Assembly: GCF_030269305.1 (NCBI RefSeq) | Contig: NZ_BSTC01000007.1 | Coordinates: 248,001 to 312,000 of the forward strand | DNA length: 64,000 nt | Reading direction: 5' to 3' | DNA from: Kineosporia sp. NBRC 101731 | Lineage (GTDB): Bacteria > Actinomycetota > Actinomycetes > Actinomycetales > Kineosporiaceae | Shown here: one piece after another, positions 32,831 through 40,726 of the stretch | Position numbering within the stretch: the stretch's first letter is position 1 | Layout of the letters: each line of letters starts with the position of its first letter | Made by a program: the position numbers and the translations under genes | Notes under the pieces: model-generated | The model's database searches: none | Told to the model about the DNA's origin: nothing | What the model saw: the letters and a program-made list of their open reading frames with translations, nothing else

Positions 32831-35590
32831 ATGCCGGTGAGCGGCCGCGCCCGGCGGCGACGGGCCCTGCTCGGGGAGCGGGGCCGGCCGGTCTGGCAGG
32901 CCCTGGCCGTGCTCACCCTGCTGCCCCTGGTGGCCACCGCGTTCATCGGCGGGGTGTCGGTGGTCGCGGCCGACCGCGCGGCGAACCGGGCCCTACGGGC
33001 GCAGCGCCTGGTCGCCAGTGTGGAACTGCTCGACGCCGCCCGCCGGGCCGCCGACGCCGAGCTGCTGCCCACGATGCTCGTGCACGTGGTCGCGGACGAG
33101 GCCGTGGCCACCCGGGCCGGGTTCTCGCCCGCCCGCAGCGCGACCCTGCGGGTCACCGAGCCCGCGGTCGTCGAGCAGGCCCGCACCCTGACCGACGCGA
33201 TGATCGCCGCGGCCCTGACCGGTTCCTCCGACCCGCACCTGCGCTCGGTCGTCACCGACGCCCGCAACTCCATCGCCTTCGCCCGGGCGGCGGCCGACCA
33301 GACCGGCCGCCCGCTGGTGAACGTGGTGCGCAACTTCGGGCTCAGCTCCTCGAAACTGGCCTCGGGGCAGCGCTGGGCCAGTACCGAGGCGGTCTCCGCG
33401 GGGCTCAGCTCCCGCAGCGTCGCGGCCCTGCAGGACCTCAACCAGCTCCTGTCCCTGAGCGAGGCCGCCAGCCGGCAACTGGGTGAGCTGTTCGCCTCCC
33501 GGGTGCTGCCCGACCCGGTCTCCGACATCGCCGAGACCGGCTGGATCGCGTCCTGGGGTACTTACACCAAACTGGCCGACTACGACGACGACTTCACCAC
33601 CGGTCCGGTACGGCACAACTGGGCCATCTACCAGAACAACGCCACCGTCACCGCGTTCTCCCAGCTCCTGACCCGCCAGGCCCTGGACCCCACCCGGCAG
33701 GTGCTGCCGACCGGTGCGCTGCCCGGCCTGGGCGAGCGCAGCCGGCGCCGGGACGACGCCCTGGCCGTGGTGCTGCAGGACGCCGTGGCCGAGGTGACCG
33801 CCGGGGCCGGTGACGACCACACCGCCGCCCTGACCCAGCGCCGCACCACCCTGACGCTCTGCCTGGCCCTGGTGCTGTTGTCCCTGGCGAACGCGGGACT
33901 CGTGGCGCGCTGGCTGACGTCGTCGATGCGCTCGCTGGCCGGCGGCGCCCAGGAGATCAGCCAGGGCCATCTGGTGGATGTGGTGCCGCGCGGGCCCCGC
34001 GAACTGCGCACGGCCGCGCTGGCCCTGTCGTCGGCCGTGGCAGGGCTACGACGCGTGCAGGAACAGGCCCGGGCGGTGGTGAACGGGAACGCCGAGGCTC
34101 TGCTGCGGCAGGAGCCGCTGCCGGGGCCGCTGGGCGATGTCGTGCACGCCTCGGTCGAGCAGATCGTGGAGGGCTTCCGGGCCCGGGAGGCGTTGCAGGA
34201 CGAGCTCACCCACCAGGCCACGCACGACGCCCTGACCGGTCTGGCCAACCGGGCCCAGATCCTCGGGCACCTGGCCACGCTGCTGTCCCGCGAGGACCGC
34301 CGGCGGGAGGGCGCACCCGGCACCGGCGTGCTGTTCATCGACCTGGACGGATTCAAGATGGTCAACGACACCCACGGCCACGCGGTCGGTGACCAGGTGC
34401 TGTGCGAGGTGGCCGACCGGCTGACCGCCACCCTGCGTCCCGGTGACGCGGCCGGGCGGCTGGGCGGGGACGAGTTCGTCGTGACGATCGAGGGCATCCG
34501 GGACCCCGACGTGCTGCTCGACCTGGGACGCCGGGTGATCAGCGCGGTCAGCTGGTCGGGACCGATGAACGTGGGCGGCACCACCGTCAAACAGGTCCGG
34601 ATCGGTGCCAGCGTCGGGGTGGCGGTGTCGTCGGCGACCAGCACGGCCGACAGCCTGATCGCCGAGGCCGACGTGGCGGCCTACCGGGCCAAACGGCTGG
34701 GCCGTGGCCGGGCCGAGATCTTCGACGACGGCCTGCGGGCCGAGCTGTCGGAACGGGCCGAGATGGAGATCGCGCTGCGCGCCGGGCTGGAGGCCGGGGA
34801 GCTGCACCTGAACTACCAGCCGGTGGTGAACCTGACGACCGGTGCCCTGGTCGGGTTCGAGGCCCTGGCCCGCTGGAACCGGCCGGGGGTGGGGCCGGTG
34901 CGGCCGGACATCTTCATCGCCGCCGCGGAGGCGTCGTCGTTCGTCTGCGACCTGGGCCGCTGGGTGCTGCACGAGGCGACCGGCCAGACCGCCCGCTGGC
35001 GTGAGGCGGGACAGGCCGGATTCGTGCCGGGGGAGCAGGAGCCCACGATCGCGGTGAACATCTCCGGGCGGCACCTGGCCGACAGCCGGATCCTCGACGA
35101 CGTCGCCGACGCCCTGGCGGCCAGCGGGCTTCCGCCCACGCTGCTGGTCGTCGAGATCACCGAGACGGTGCTCACCGACGACCCCCGGGCCCGCGAGCAC
35201 CTGCGTCTGCTGCGGGAACGGGGGGTGCAGGTGGCCATCGACGACTTCGGCACCGGCTTCACCTCGATCAGCGCGCTGTCCGGCACACCGGCCGACATCC
35301 TCAAGATCGACCGCAGCTTCATCGATTCCGACGACATCGGTCACCATCAGCTCGCCACGCTGATCACCCGGGCCGCGCAGACCTTTCAGCTGCGCGTGAT
35401 CGCGGAGGGCATCGAGACACCGGCGCAGCTGGCCCGGGTGCGGGCCGACGGCTGCGAGGAGGCCCAGGGCTACCTGTTCTCCCGTCCGCTCACCCCAGAG
35501 GCAGCGGAAATCCTTCCGCGGCAACTGATTCCGCCCCGAGCGACCGGGGTCCCGGCGCAGCCCGGCCAGACCACCCGGAGCCGGACATGA
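32831..35590 (+). CDS. Membrane GGDEF-EAL cyclic-di-GMP protein
   Basis: About 919 residues. Membrane segment 1 is at about 20-45 and segment 2 at about 340-362 (LTLCLALVLLSLANAGLVARWL), enclosing a 300-residue extracytoplasmic sensor region of nitrate/sulfonate-sensor-like helical type. A HAMP-like linker (residues 362-415) follows, then GGDEF (RLGGDEFVV, about 543) and EAL (GFEALARWNRPG, about 676). EAL metal and catalytic residues are present (NISGRHL, EITETVL, IDDFGTGFTS, KIDRSFI, AEGIET). Both catalytic cores look intact, so it may make or break c-di-GMP. ATG 32831 has only a weak ribosome site. Its stop overlaps the start of a sugar-binding lipoprotein, suggesting an external ligand input. 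Confidence 0.88.
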   Translation: MPVSGRARRRRALLGERGRPVWQALAVLTLLPLVATAFIGGVSVVAADRAANRALRAQRLVASVELLDAARRAADAELLPTMLVHVVADEAVATRAGFSPARSATLRVTEPAVVEQARTLTDAMIAAALTGSSDPHLRSVVTDARNSIAFARAAADQTGRPLVNVVRNFGLSSSKLASGQRWASTEAVSAGLSSRSVAALQDLNQLLSLSEAASRQLGELFASRVLPDPVSDIAETGWIASWGTYTKLADYDDDFTTGPVRHNWAIYQNNATVTAFSQLLTRQALDPTRQVLPTGALPGLGERSRRRDDALAVVLQDAVAEVTAGAGDDHTAALTQRRTTLTLCLALVLLSLANAGLVARWLTSSMRSLAGGAQEISQGHLVDVVPRGPRELRTAALALSSAVAGLRRVQEQARAVVNGNAEALLRQEPLPGPLGDVVHASVEQIVEGFRAREALQDELTHQATHDALTGLANRAQILGHLATLLSREDRRREGAPGTGVLFIDLDGFKMVNDTHGHAVGDQVLCEVADRLTATLRPGDAAGRLGGDEFVVTIEGIRDPDVLLDLGRRVISAVSWSGPMNVGGTTVKQVRIGASVGVAVSSATSTADSLIAEADVAAYRAKRLGRGRAEIFDDGLRAELSERAEMEIALRAGLEAGELHLNYQPVVNLTTGALVGFEALARWNRPGVGPVRPDIFIAAAEASSFVCDLGRWVLHEATGQTARWREAGQAGFVPGEQEPTIAVNISGRHLADSRILDDVADALAASGLPPTLLVVEITETVLTDDPRAREHLRLLRERGVQVAIDDFGTGFTSISALSGTPADILKIDRSFIDSDDIGHHQLATLITRAAQTFQLRVIAEGIETPAQLARVRADGCEEAQGYLFSRPLTPEAAEILPRQLIPPRATGVPAQPGQTTRSRT

Positions 35591-36861
35591 CACTGACCCG
35601 AAGAACGTTCCTGTCGCTCACCGGTGCGGCCGGCCTGGCCGGAGCGCTCGCGGCCTGTGGCGAGGAGGGGACCGGCGCGGCCCGGTCGTCGGGCAAACCC
35701 CTCACCTTCTGGTGCTGGGACGGGGCGCTCTCGGAGGCCGTGGTCAAGAACGTGACCGCAAGTTTCGTCGGACGGGCCGACATCACCACGAAGATCGTGC
35801 CGGGCGACTTCGGGCAGCGGCTGACCACCACGCTGTCGGCGGGCACCGCGGTGCCCGACATCACCGGGGTCAAGGGTGAGGACATGCCCGTCTTCCTGAC
35901 CCTCGCCCGGTACTTCCTGGACCTGAACACCCTGGGGGCCCGGGAGATCGCGGACTCCTTCGCCCCGGCCAAGTACGCCCAGGCGGCGACCGGCGACGGG
36001 AAGCAGCTCGGCCTGCCGATCGACCTCGGTCCCACCGCCCTGTTCCTGCGGGCCGACCTGTGGAAGCAGGCGGGCCTGCCCATTGACGTGGAGACCCTGG
36101 CCGGCCGGATGTCTTCGTGGGAGGGCTGGTTCGAGTGTGCCCACCGGCTGAGACGCCGGCTGCCGGGCACGTTCGCGATCCGTAACTCCACCGACGTGTT
36201 CGCCGTGGCCCTGTCCCAGCAGGCCGAGACCTTCATCGCCCGGGACGGTGGTTTCGTCGGTGACGGCACGGCGGTCAGGACCGCCTGGGACCTGGCCGTC
36301 CGCTCGATCACCGAGGAACTGCAGGCCGGTCTCTACGCCGACGCCGCGTTCGGCTCGGCCCTGGAGGCCGGGGTGATCACCGGGCATCTGGGCCCGGCCT
36401 GGAACGGTCTGGACATCGCCTCGGTGGCCCCGGGCACCTTCGGCTCCTGGCGGGTGGCAGCCTGTCCCGGCGGTCCGGGCGACATCGGCGGCTCCTACCT
36501 CACCCTGCCGGCCACCTGCCGCGACCCGGAGCTGGCGTTCGCGTACATCCGGGAGTTGCTCACCCCGCAGAACGAGGGCAAGGCATTCGCCGATGCGGCC
36601 GTCTTCCCCGCCGTTCCCGCCGCCTACTCGCTGCCCGCCCTCACGGCCGGCCAGCCCTTCTACGGCGGGCAGTCCACCATCGAGGTCTTCGGCCCGGCCG
36701 CCGAGCAGCTGCCCACCGTCTACGACGCGCCGGGCAACGCCGCCATCGCCTCCTCGTACGTCACCGAACTGGCCAACGTGGAGGGCGGCAAGAATCCGGA
36801 AAGTGCCTGGCAGGATGCGGTCTCGGCCGGGCGGCGGACAGCGGAGGCGGCCGAGAACTGA
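35587..36861 (+). CDS. Orphan ABC-type sugar-binding lipoprotein coupled to the c-di-GMP gene
   Basis: 424 residues. The signal RRTFLSLTGAAGLAGALAAC is both Tat-like (twin arginine) and a lipobox with Cys24. The mature part begins KPLTFWCWDGALSEAVV and matches family 1 extracellular carbohydrate-binding proteins, with the hinge and loops SYLTLPATCRDPELAFAYIRELLTP and NPESAWQDAV. ATG 35587 overlaps the GGDEF-EAL stop by four bases. No permease or ATPase gene is adjacent. It may instead be a sensory binding protein that presents a sugar to the periplasmic domain of its partner. It could also serve a transporter encoded elsewhere. A terminator-like hairpin follows. Confidence 0.85.
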   Translation: MTLTRRTFLSLTGAAGLAGALAACGEEGTGAARSSGKPLTFWCWDGALSEAVVKNVTASFVGRADITTKIVPGDFGQRLTTTLSAGTAVPDITGVKGEDMPVFLTLARYFLDLNTLGAREIADSFAPAKYAQAATGDGKQLGLPIDLGPTALFLRADLWKQAGLPIDVETLAGRMSSWEGWFECAHRLRRRLPGTFAIRNSTDVFAVALSQQAETFIARDGGFVGDGTAVRTAWDLAVRSITEELQAGLYADAAFGSALEAGVITGHLGPAWNGLDIASVAPGTFGSWRVAACPGGPGDIGGSYLTLPATCRDPELAFAYIRELLTPQNEGKAFADAAVFPAVPAAYSLPALTAGQPFYGGQSTIEVFGPAAEQLPTVYDAPGNAAIASSYVTELANVEGGKNPESAWQDAVSAGRRTAEAAEN

Positions 36862-36888
36862 GTCCGGCCGTCTGCGAGTTGCTCAAGT

Positions 36889-36910
36889 CCGGGCTATTGT
36901 GCCCGGTTTT
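36889..36910 (+). terminator. Rho-independent-type terminator
   Basis: CCGGGC (36889-36894), a six-base loop and GCCCGG (36901-36906) followed by TTTT. It lies 28 bases after the sugar-binding protein gene and before the esterase's ribosome site. Confidence 0.6.
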
Positions 36911-36992
36911 CGGCCGGGTTACATTGTGGGCGCACGAGCAGCAAGCGTTTCCCATGTCCAAACGTCAAGGAAGACAAGGACAAGGAGCTCGT

Positions 36993-38225
36993 ATGTCTCT
37001 TCCGATCAGCCGTCGTGGCGTTCTCACCGCCGGTCTGGGGGCCACCACCGCAGTCCTGGTCCCCAGCCTCCCCGCCCACGCATCCACCGGCAGTTCCTCC
37101 GGCATCGGATTCGTTCTCGGTGCCGAGACGCTCGACGGTGGTGAACAGATCACGTCGATCACGCTCGACACCGCGCGGCTGGGGCCGATCGCCCCGGAAA
37201 GTCTCTCCCGCGAGACCTTCACCGTGCACGCCCGGGCGACCAGCCCGATCACCCCCGAGGCGGGTGCCCTGTACGACCTGGACCGCCCGGTGACCGCGGC
37301 GCGGCTGGACCGCCGCGGTAACATCGTGCTCGAGCTGGAACACGGCGAGGGGCAGCCCGGCGCCGGAACGCTGGGCTACATCGCCAGTCGCGGCCGCAAC
37401 GTGCGGCTGGACCTGACCTACACCCTCACCCAACGTGCCCCGCTCGCCCGGCGTCACGGAAAGCCGCTGCTGATAAACCGTTTCGCCCAGGGTGAGCTGG
37501 TCAACCCGGAGGTGGACGCCTTCGGGTACCACGAGAGCGCTGCGGGCCTGAAGTACCGGCTCTACTCGTCCCCGCGCCGGGGCCGGCGCCCTCTCGTCGT
37601 CTGGCTGCACGGCGGGGGAGAGGGGGCCTCCCTGCCCGACGGCTACTACGACAACGAGACCACGCTGCGCGCCAACCGGGGTGCGCTCGGCTTCGCCACC
37701 CGTGAGGCCCAGCAGATCTTCGGCGGCGCCCACGTCGTCGCCCCGCAGAGCACCTCCTACTGGATGCACGACGGTCCCCGCTTCGCGCCGCTCGTGCGCG
37801 AGGTCGTGCAGGAGGTCTGCGCCCGGCGCGACGTCGACCCCGACCGCATCTACGTGGCCGGGTGCAGCAACGGCGGCTACATGAGCCTGAAGATGACCAC
37901 GGTCTATCCCCGCCTGTTCGCGGCCTCGGTGCCCGTCTGCGGAGTCGTCGCGGGTACCCCGCCGCTGATCCCCGACGCCGACCTGCGGGCGATCACCACG
38001 CCCACCTGGCTGATCGCCTCCCTCGATGACACCACCGTCGACCCGGTGGCCAACACGATCCACGCCCACGACCTCGTCCCTCATTCCCGGGCCACCCTCT
38101 ACGAGCACGTCGAACGCGACGGTTACCGGTTCCCCGGCCACTGGTCCTGGATCTATCTGGCCCGCAACGACCCGAGCATCGACGGAACCCACGTCTGGCA
38201 GTGGATGGCCGGCCGGCGTCGCTGA
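36993..38225 (+). CDS. Secreted alpha/beta-hydrolase esterase (PHB-depolymerase-like), Tat substrate
   Basis: 410 residues. The Tat-type signal SRRGVLTAGLGATTAVLV ends at PAHA near residue 31. After a beta-rich N-terminal domain of about 150 residues comes an alpha/beta-hydrolase: oxyanion segment VVWLHGGGEG, nucleophile elbow GCSNGGYMS (Ser at about 291), acid in SLDDTTVDP and histidine in FPGHWSW. This architecture is seen in secreted esterases acting on plant-derived or polyester substrates. AAGGAG lies right before ATG 36993, so in-frame codons back to 36879 are not used. It has its own transcription unit, flanked by hairpins. Confidence 0.82.
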   Translation: MSLPISRRGVLTAGLGATTAVLVPSLPAHASTGSSSGIGFVLGAETLDGGEQITSITLDTARLGPIAPESLSRETFTVHARATSPITPEAGALYDLDRPVTAARLDRRGNIVLELEHGEGQPGAGTLGYIASRGRNVRLDLTYTLTQRAPLARRHGKPLLINRFAQGELVNPEVDAFGYHESAAGLKYRLYSSPRRGRRPLVVWLHGGGEGASLPDGYYDNETTLRANRGALGFATREAQQIFGGAHVVAPQSTSYWMHDGPRFAPLVREVVQEVCARRDVDPDRIYVAGCSNGGYMSLKMTTVYPRLFAASVPVCGVVAGTPPLIPDADLRAITTPTWLIASLDDTTVDPVANTIHAHDLVPHSRATLYEHVERDGYRFPGHWSWIYLARNDPSIDGTHVWQWMAGRRR

Positions 38226-38370
38226 TCCGGGCCGGCTGTGAAGTTCGGATGTGTTCGGGCCGCGCGGTCCTCACGGATGTCGCGGATCCGAATCTGGCTC
38301 TACAGTTAAAGCACGCGCCAGGCAACCACTTTGCGCGACCTTGTCAATCCGCTGAGTGATCGCCGACCAC

Positions 38371-38434
38371 GTTCACCGCGGGGAGCGAGGGACGACCGGC
38401 AGCCCCCTGCTGCCGGTCGTCTTTCATCGTGAAC
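38371..38434 (+). promoter_or_regulatory. Structured leader before the LCP gene
   Basis: GACGACCGGCAG (38391-38402) pairs perfectly with CTGCCGGTCGTC (38410-38421) and is followed by TTTC. It is enclosed by an outer stem, GTTCAC (38371-38376) with GTGAAC (38429-38434). The AGGAGG of the LCP gene begins 15 bases later. A likely -10 TACAGT is at about 38301. It may be a terminator for the esterase or an attenuator or riboswitch-like leader for the LCP gene. Confidence 0.55.
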
Positions 38435-38458
38435 TGCTGAGGACGACAGGAGGCGCGG

Positions 38459-40243
38459 GTGAGTCCCGCTGACGCTCACCTCACCGGTGAGGACGAGACG
38501 CCGCGGAAACCGGCGGAACCCACACCGGACACCACCACGGACGGCGAGCAGCCGGGGTCGGTCGGCACCGCGTCCCCTGCTGATGCCGCGTCCCCCGCCG
38601 AGATCTCGTCCTCCGACGACGCAGTACCGGCCGACGGGCCGACTCCCGCCGACGAGTCCGTGCCCGCGGAAGGTGCCGCACCCACCGATCGCGGCCTGAC
38701 CTGGGTCCTGGCCTGGACCGTGGTCGGGTCACTGATCCCGGGCCTGGGCCTGCTCGCAGCCGGCCGGCGCCGGATCGGAGCGGTCGTTCTCGGGGCCGCC
38801 GTGCTGGCCCTGGCCTGGCTCGCGGTCTGGGCCCTGCGCGGCGACGTCCTGCGGCGCGGCATCTCGTTCGCCGTCGACCCGCACCGGCTTCTCGTCCTCG
38901 CGATCGTGGCCGTCGTGGTCGGCGTCCTCTGGGCCCTGATCGTCGTGCTGACGGGCACCCAACTGCACCGCCGCGTCGCCCTGGCCCGTCACCAGAAGGT
39001 CGTCGGCTGGTTCGTCGTGGCCGCCCTGGTGGCCGGCATCGCCGCTCCCACCTACTCCGTCACCCGTTACGCCCTGGTGCAGCGCGACCTCGTCCTGAGC
39101 CTGTTCGACAGCGCCGGTGACGTGGACGCCGACGCGGACGTGGTCAAACCCGCCGCCGTCGAAAAGGATCCCTGGGCCGGCACCGAGCGCATCAACGTGC
39201 TGCTGATCGGTTCCGACGCCGGCGCCGACCGGGAGGGCATCCGCCCGGACACCCTGATCGTGGCCAGTATTCAGCCCTCCAGCGGTAACACCGTGCTGTT
39301 CAGTCTGCCCCGCAACCTGGAACGGGTGCCGTTCCGCAAGGACAGCCCGGGAGCCGAGGCCTGGCCCGACGGATACCAGTGTGCGGACGAGTCCTGCCTG
39401 CTCAACGCCGTCTGGACCTGGGCCCTGGACGCCCCCGGCTACGCCAAGTACGAGAACCCGGGTCTGAAGGCCACCGAGGACGCCGTCACCGGCGTGACCG
39501 GCCTCAAGATCGACACCTACGCCATGCTCAACCTGAAGGGCTTCCAGGACCTCATCGACGCCATCGGCGGCGTCACCCTGGACGTCGACGAGCGCCTGCC
39601 CATCGGCGGTAATTCCGAGCGCCCCGACGAGACCATCGGCTACATCGAGCCCGGCGACAACCAGCACATGAACGGCTGGCGCGCGCTGTGGTTCGCGCGC
39701 TCGCGGTGGAGTACCAGTGACTACGACCGCATGCGCCGTCAGCGGTGCGTGATCGCGGCGGTGACCGATCAGGCCGACCCGGTGACCGTGGCCAGGAACT
39801 TCCCGAAGATCGCCAAGGCGCTGAAGGACAACATGTCCACGGGCATCCCCCAGTCCGACATCCAGGCCTGGGTGGAACTGGCCACGCGCGTGCAGGACGC
39901 CGAGGTCACCAGCCTCCCGTTCACGGACGACGTGGTCGCCGATCGCACCGACCCGGACTACGACCTGATCCACCGGCAGGTCGACAAGGCCATCGAGAAG
40001 TCCGAGAAGGCCGCCGTGAGCGCGACGGCCACACCCGACGCCAGCGCCACGAGCAGTCCGACCGGCAGTCCGGTCAGCGGTTCCACCTCCGGTGCCACAC
40101 CCGGCGTCACGCTGACCACGAGTCCGGCCCCCACCGTCAGTTCAAGTGCTGCGGTGACAACGACGAAGAAGAGCAAGGACGAGAAAGCGACTCCGGAGCC
40201 GACCGATCCTTCCAGCGCGCAGGACGTCGCCGAGGTCTGCTGA
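38459..40243 (+). CDS. LytR-CpsA-Psr (LCP) family cell-wall glycopolymer ligase
   Basis: 594 residues from GTG 38459 with AGGAGG six bases ahead. The first 75 residues are a disordered acidic Pro/Ala/Thr/Ser tail inside the cell. Several membrane segments follow between residues 85 and 205. The LCP domain (about 238-480) has the conserved arginines and aspartates that bind polyprenyl phosphate: NVLLIGSDAG...IRPDTLIVASI, LFSLPRNLERVPF, FQDLIDAIGGVTLDVDE, GWRALWFARSRWSTSDYDRMRRQR. A Ser/Thr-rich tail ends the protein. LCP enzymes attach teichoic acids, capsule or arabinogalactan to peptidoglycan. The multiple membrane helices are unusual, since most LCP proteins have one. A 70-bp palindrome follows. 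Confidence 0.9.
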   Translation: MSPADAHLTGEDETPRKPAEPTPDTTTDGEQPGSVGTASPADAASPAEISSSDDAVPADGPTPADESVPAEGAAPTDRGLTWVLAWTVVGSLIPGLGLLAAGRRRIGAVVLGAAVLALAWLAVWALRGDVLRRGISFAVDPHRLLVLAIVAVVVGVLWALIVVLTGTQLHRRVALARHQKVVGWFVVAALVAGIAAPTYSVTRYALVQRDLVLSLFDSAGDVDADADVVKPAAVEKDPWAGTERINVLLIGSDAGADREGIRPDTLIVASIQPSSGNTVLFSLPRNLERVPFRKDSPGAEAWPDGYQCADESCLLNAVWTWALDAPGYAKYENPGLKATEDAVTGVTGLKIDTYAMLNLKGFQDLIDAIGGVTLDVDERLPIGGNSERPDETIGYIEPGDNQHMNGWRALWFARSRWSTSDYDRMRRQRCVIAAVTDQADPVTVARNFPKIAKALKDNMSTGIPQSDIQAWVELATRVQDAEVTSLPFTDDVVADRTDPDYDLIHRQVDKAIEKSEKAAVSATATPDASATSSPTGSPVSGSTSGATPGVTLTTSPAPTVSSSAAVTTTKKSKDEKATPEPTDPSSAQDVAEVC

Positions 40244-40726
40244 CTGGCCTCCTGGTCTGCTGGCCTCCTGGTCTCCCGGCCTCCCGGCCTGAGCCCGGCG
40301 ACCCCTCCTCGTTGTGTACACCTGGTACACCCGGTACCGCGTGTACCAGATGTACACAACGACGAGGGGTCCGCCCGACCCCGGCCCGGCCGACTGCCAC
40401 TCCCGCCACTCGCACCCTCATCAACGCCGCTACTCCCACCAGCGCCCGCTAGTACCGCCACCCCCATTGCGCCTGTCACTCCCGTTACGCCTGACACTCA
40501 CGTTCACCCGGCCGACCGGCCGCCACGCTTTCCGGATCCGGGTGTGACCGGCGGAACGTGGCGAACGGGTGGCGTTCTCGCCCGGACGGCGCATCTGTCC
40601 GTGGCTTCATCATGTTCACCGCGTGAGGGTCGACATGGCTCAGAGTCCCCGGAAGCCGGGGTCTCGGCGGAAGCAGGTCTGAGTCGGTCACCCCGCGGTG
40701 ACATTCGTGGGAAGAAGTGGCCGTCC
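40244..40726. other. Intergenic region with palindrome A and upstream region of the second GGDEF-EAL gene
   Basis: 483 bp. It starts with short direct repeats of CTCCTGGTCT/CTCCCGGCCT (40248-40290), followed by the 70-bp palindrome at 40301-40370, a C-rich stretch to 40500, and the upstream region of the gene at 40727. I see no convincing coding sequence. In-frame codons upstream of ATG 40727 lack a ribosome site. Confidence 0.7.
40301..40370. repeat. 70-bp near-perfect palindrome, element A
   Basis: Arms 40301-40330 and 40341-40370 pair at 28 of 30 positions, and the central CGGTACCG (40332-40339) is itself self-complementary, so 32 of 35 pairs form. The core carries TTGTGTACA, GGTACAC and GTGTACC. 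It lies 58 bases after the LCP gene. A homologous element with the same 30-10-30 plan is at 59644-59713. Position fits a transcription terminator or an RNA processing/stability hairpin; other roles are discussed as a finding. Confidence 0.9.

Noticed and set aside
40301-40370. Palindrome A as part of a CRISPR array or an insertion-sequence end
   Set aside because: There is no repeated spacer structure, no second copy nearby and no transposase. A self-contained hairpin fits better.
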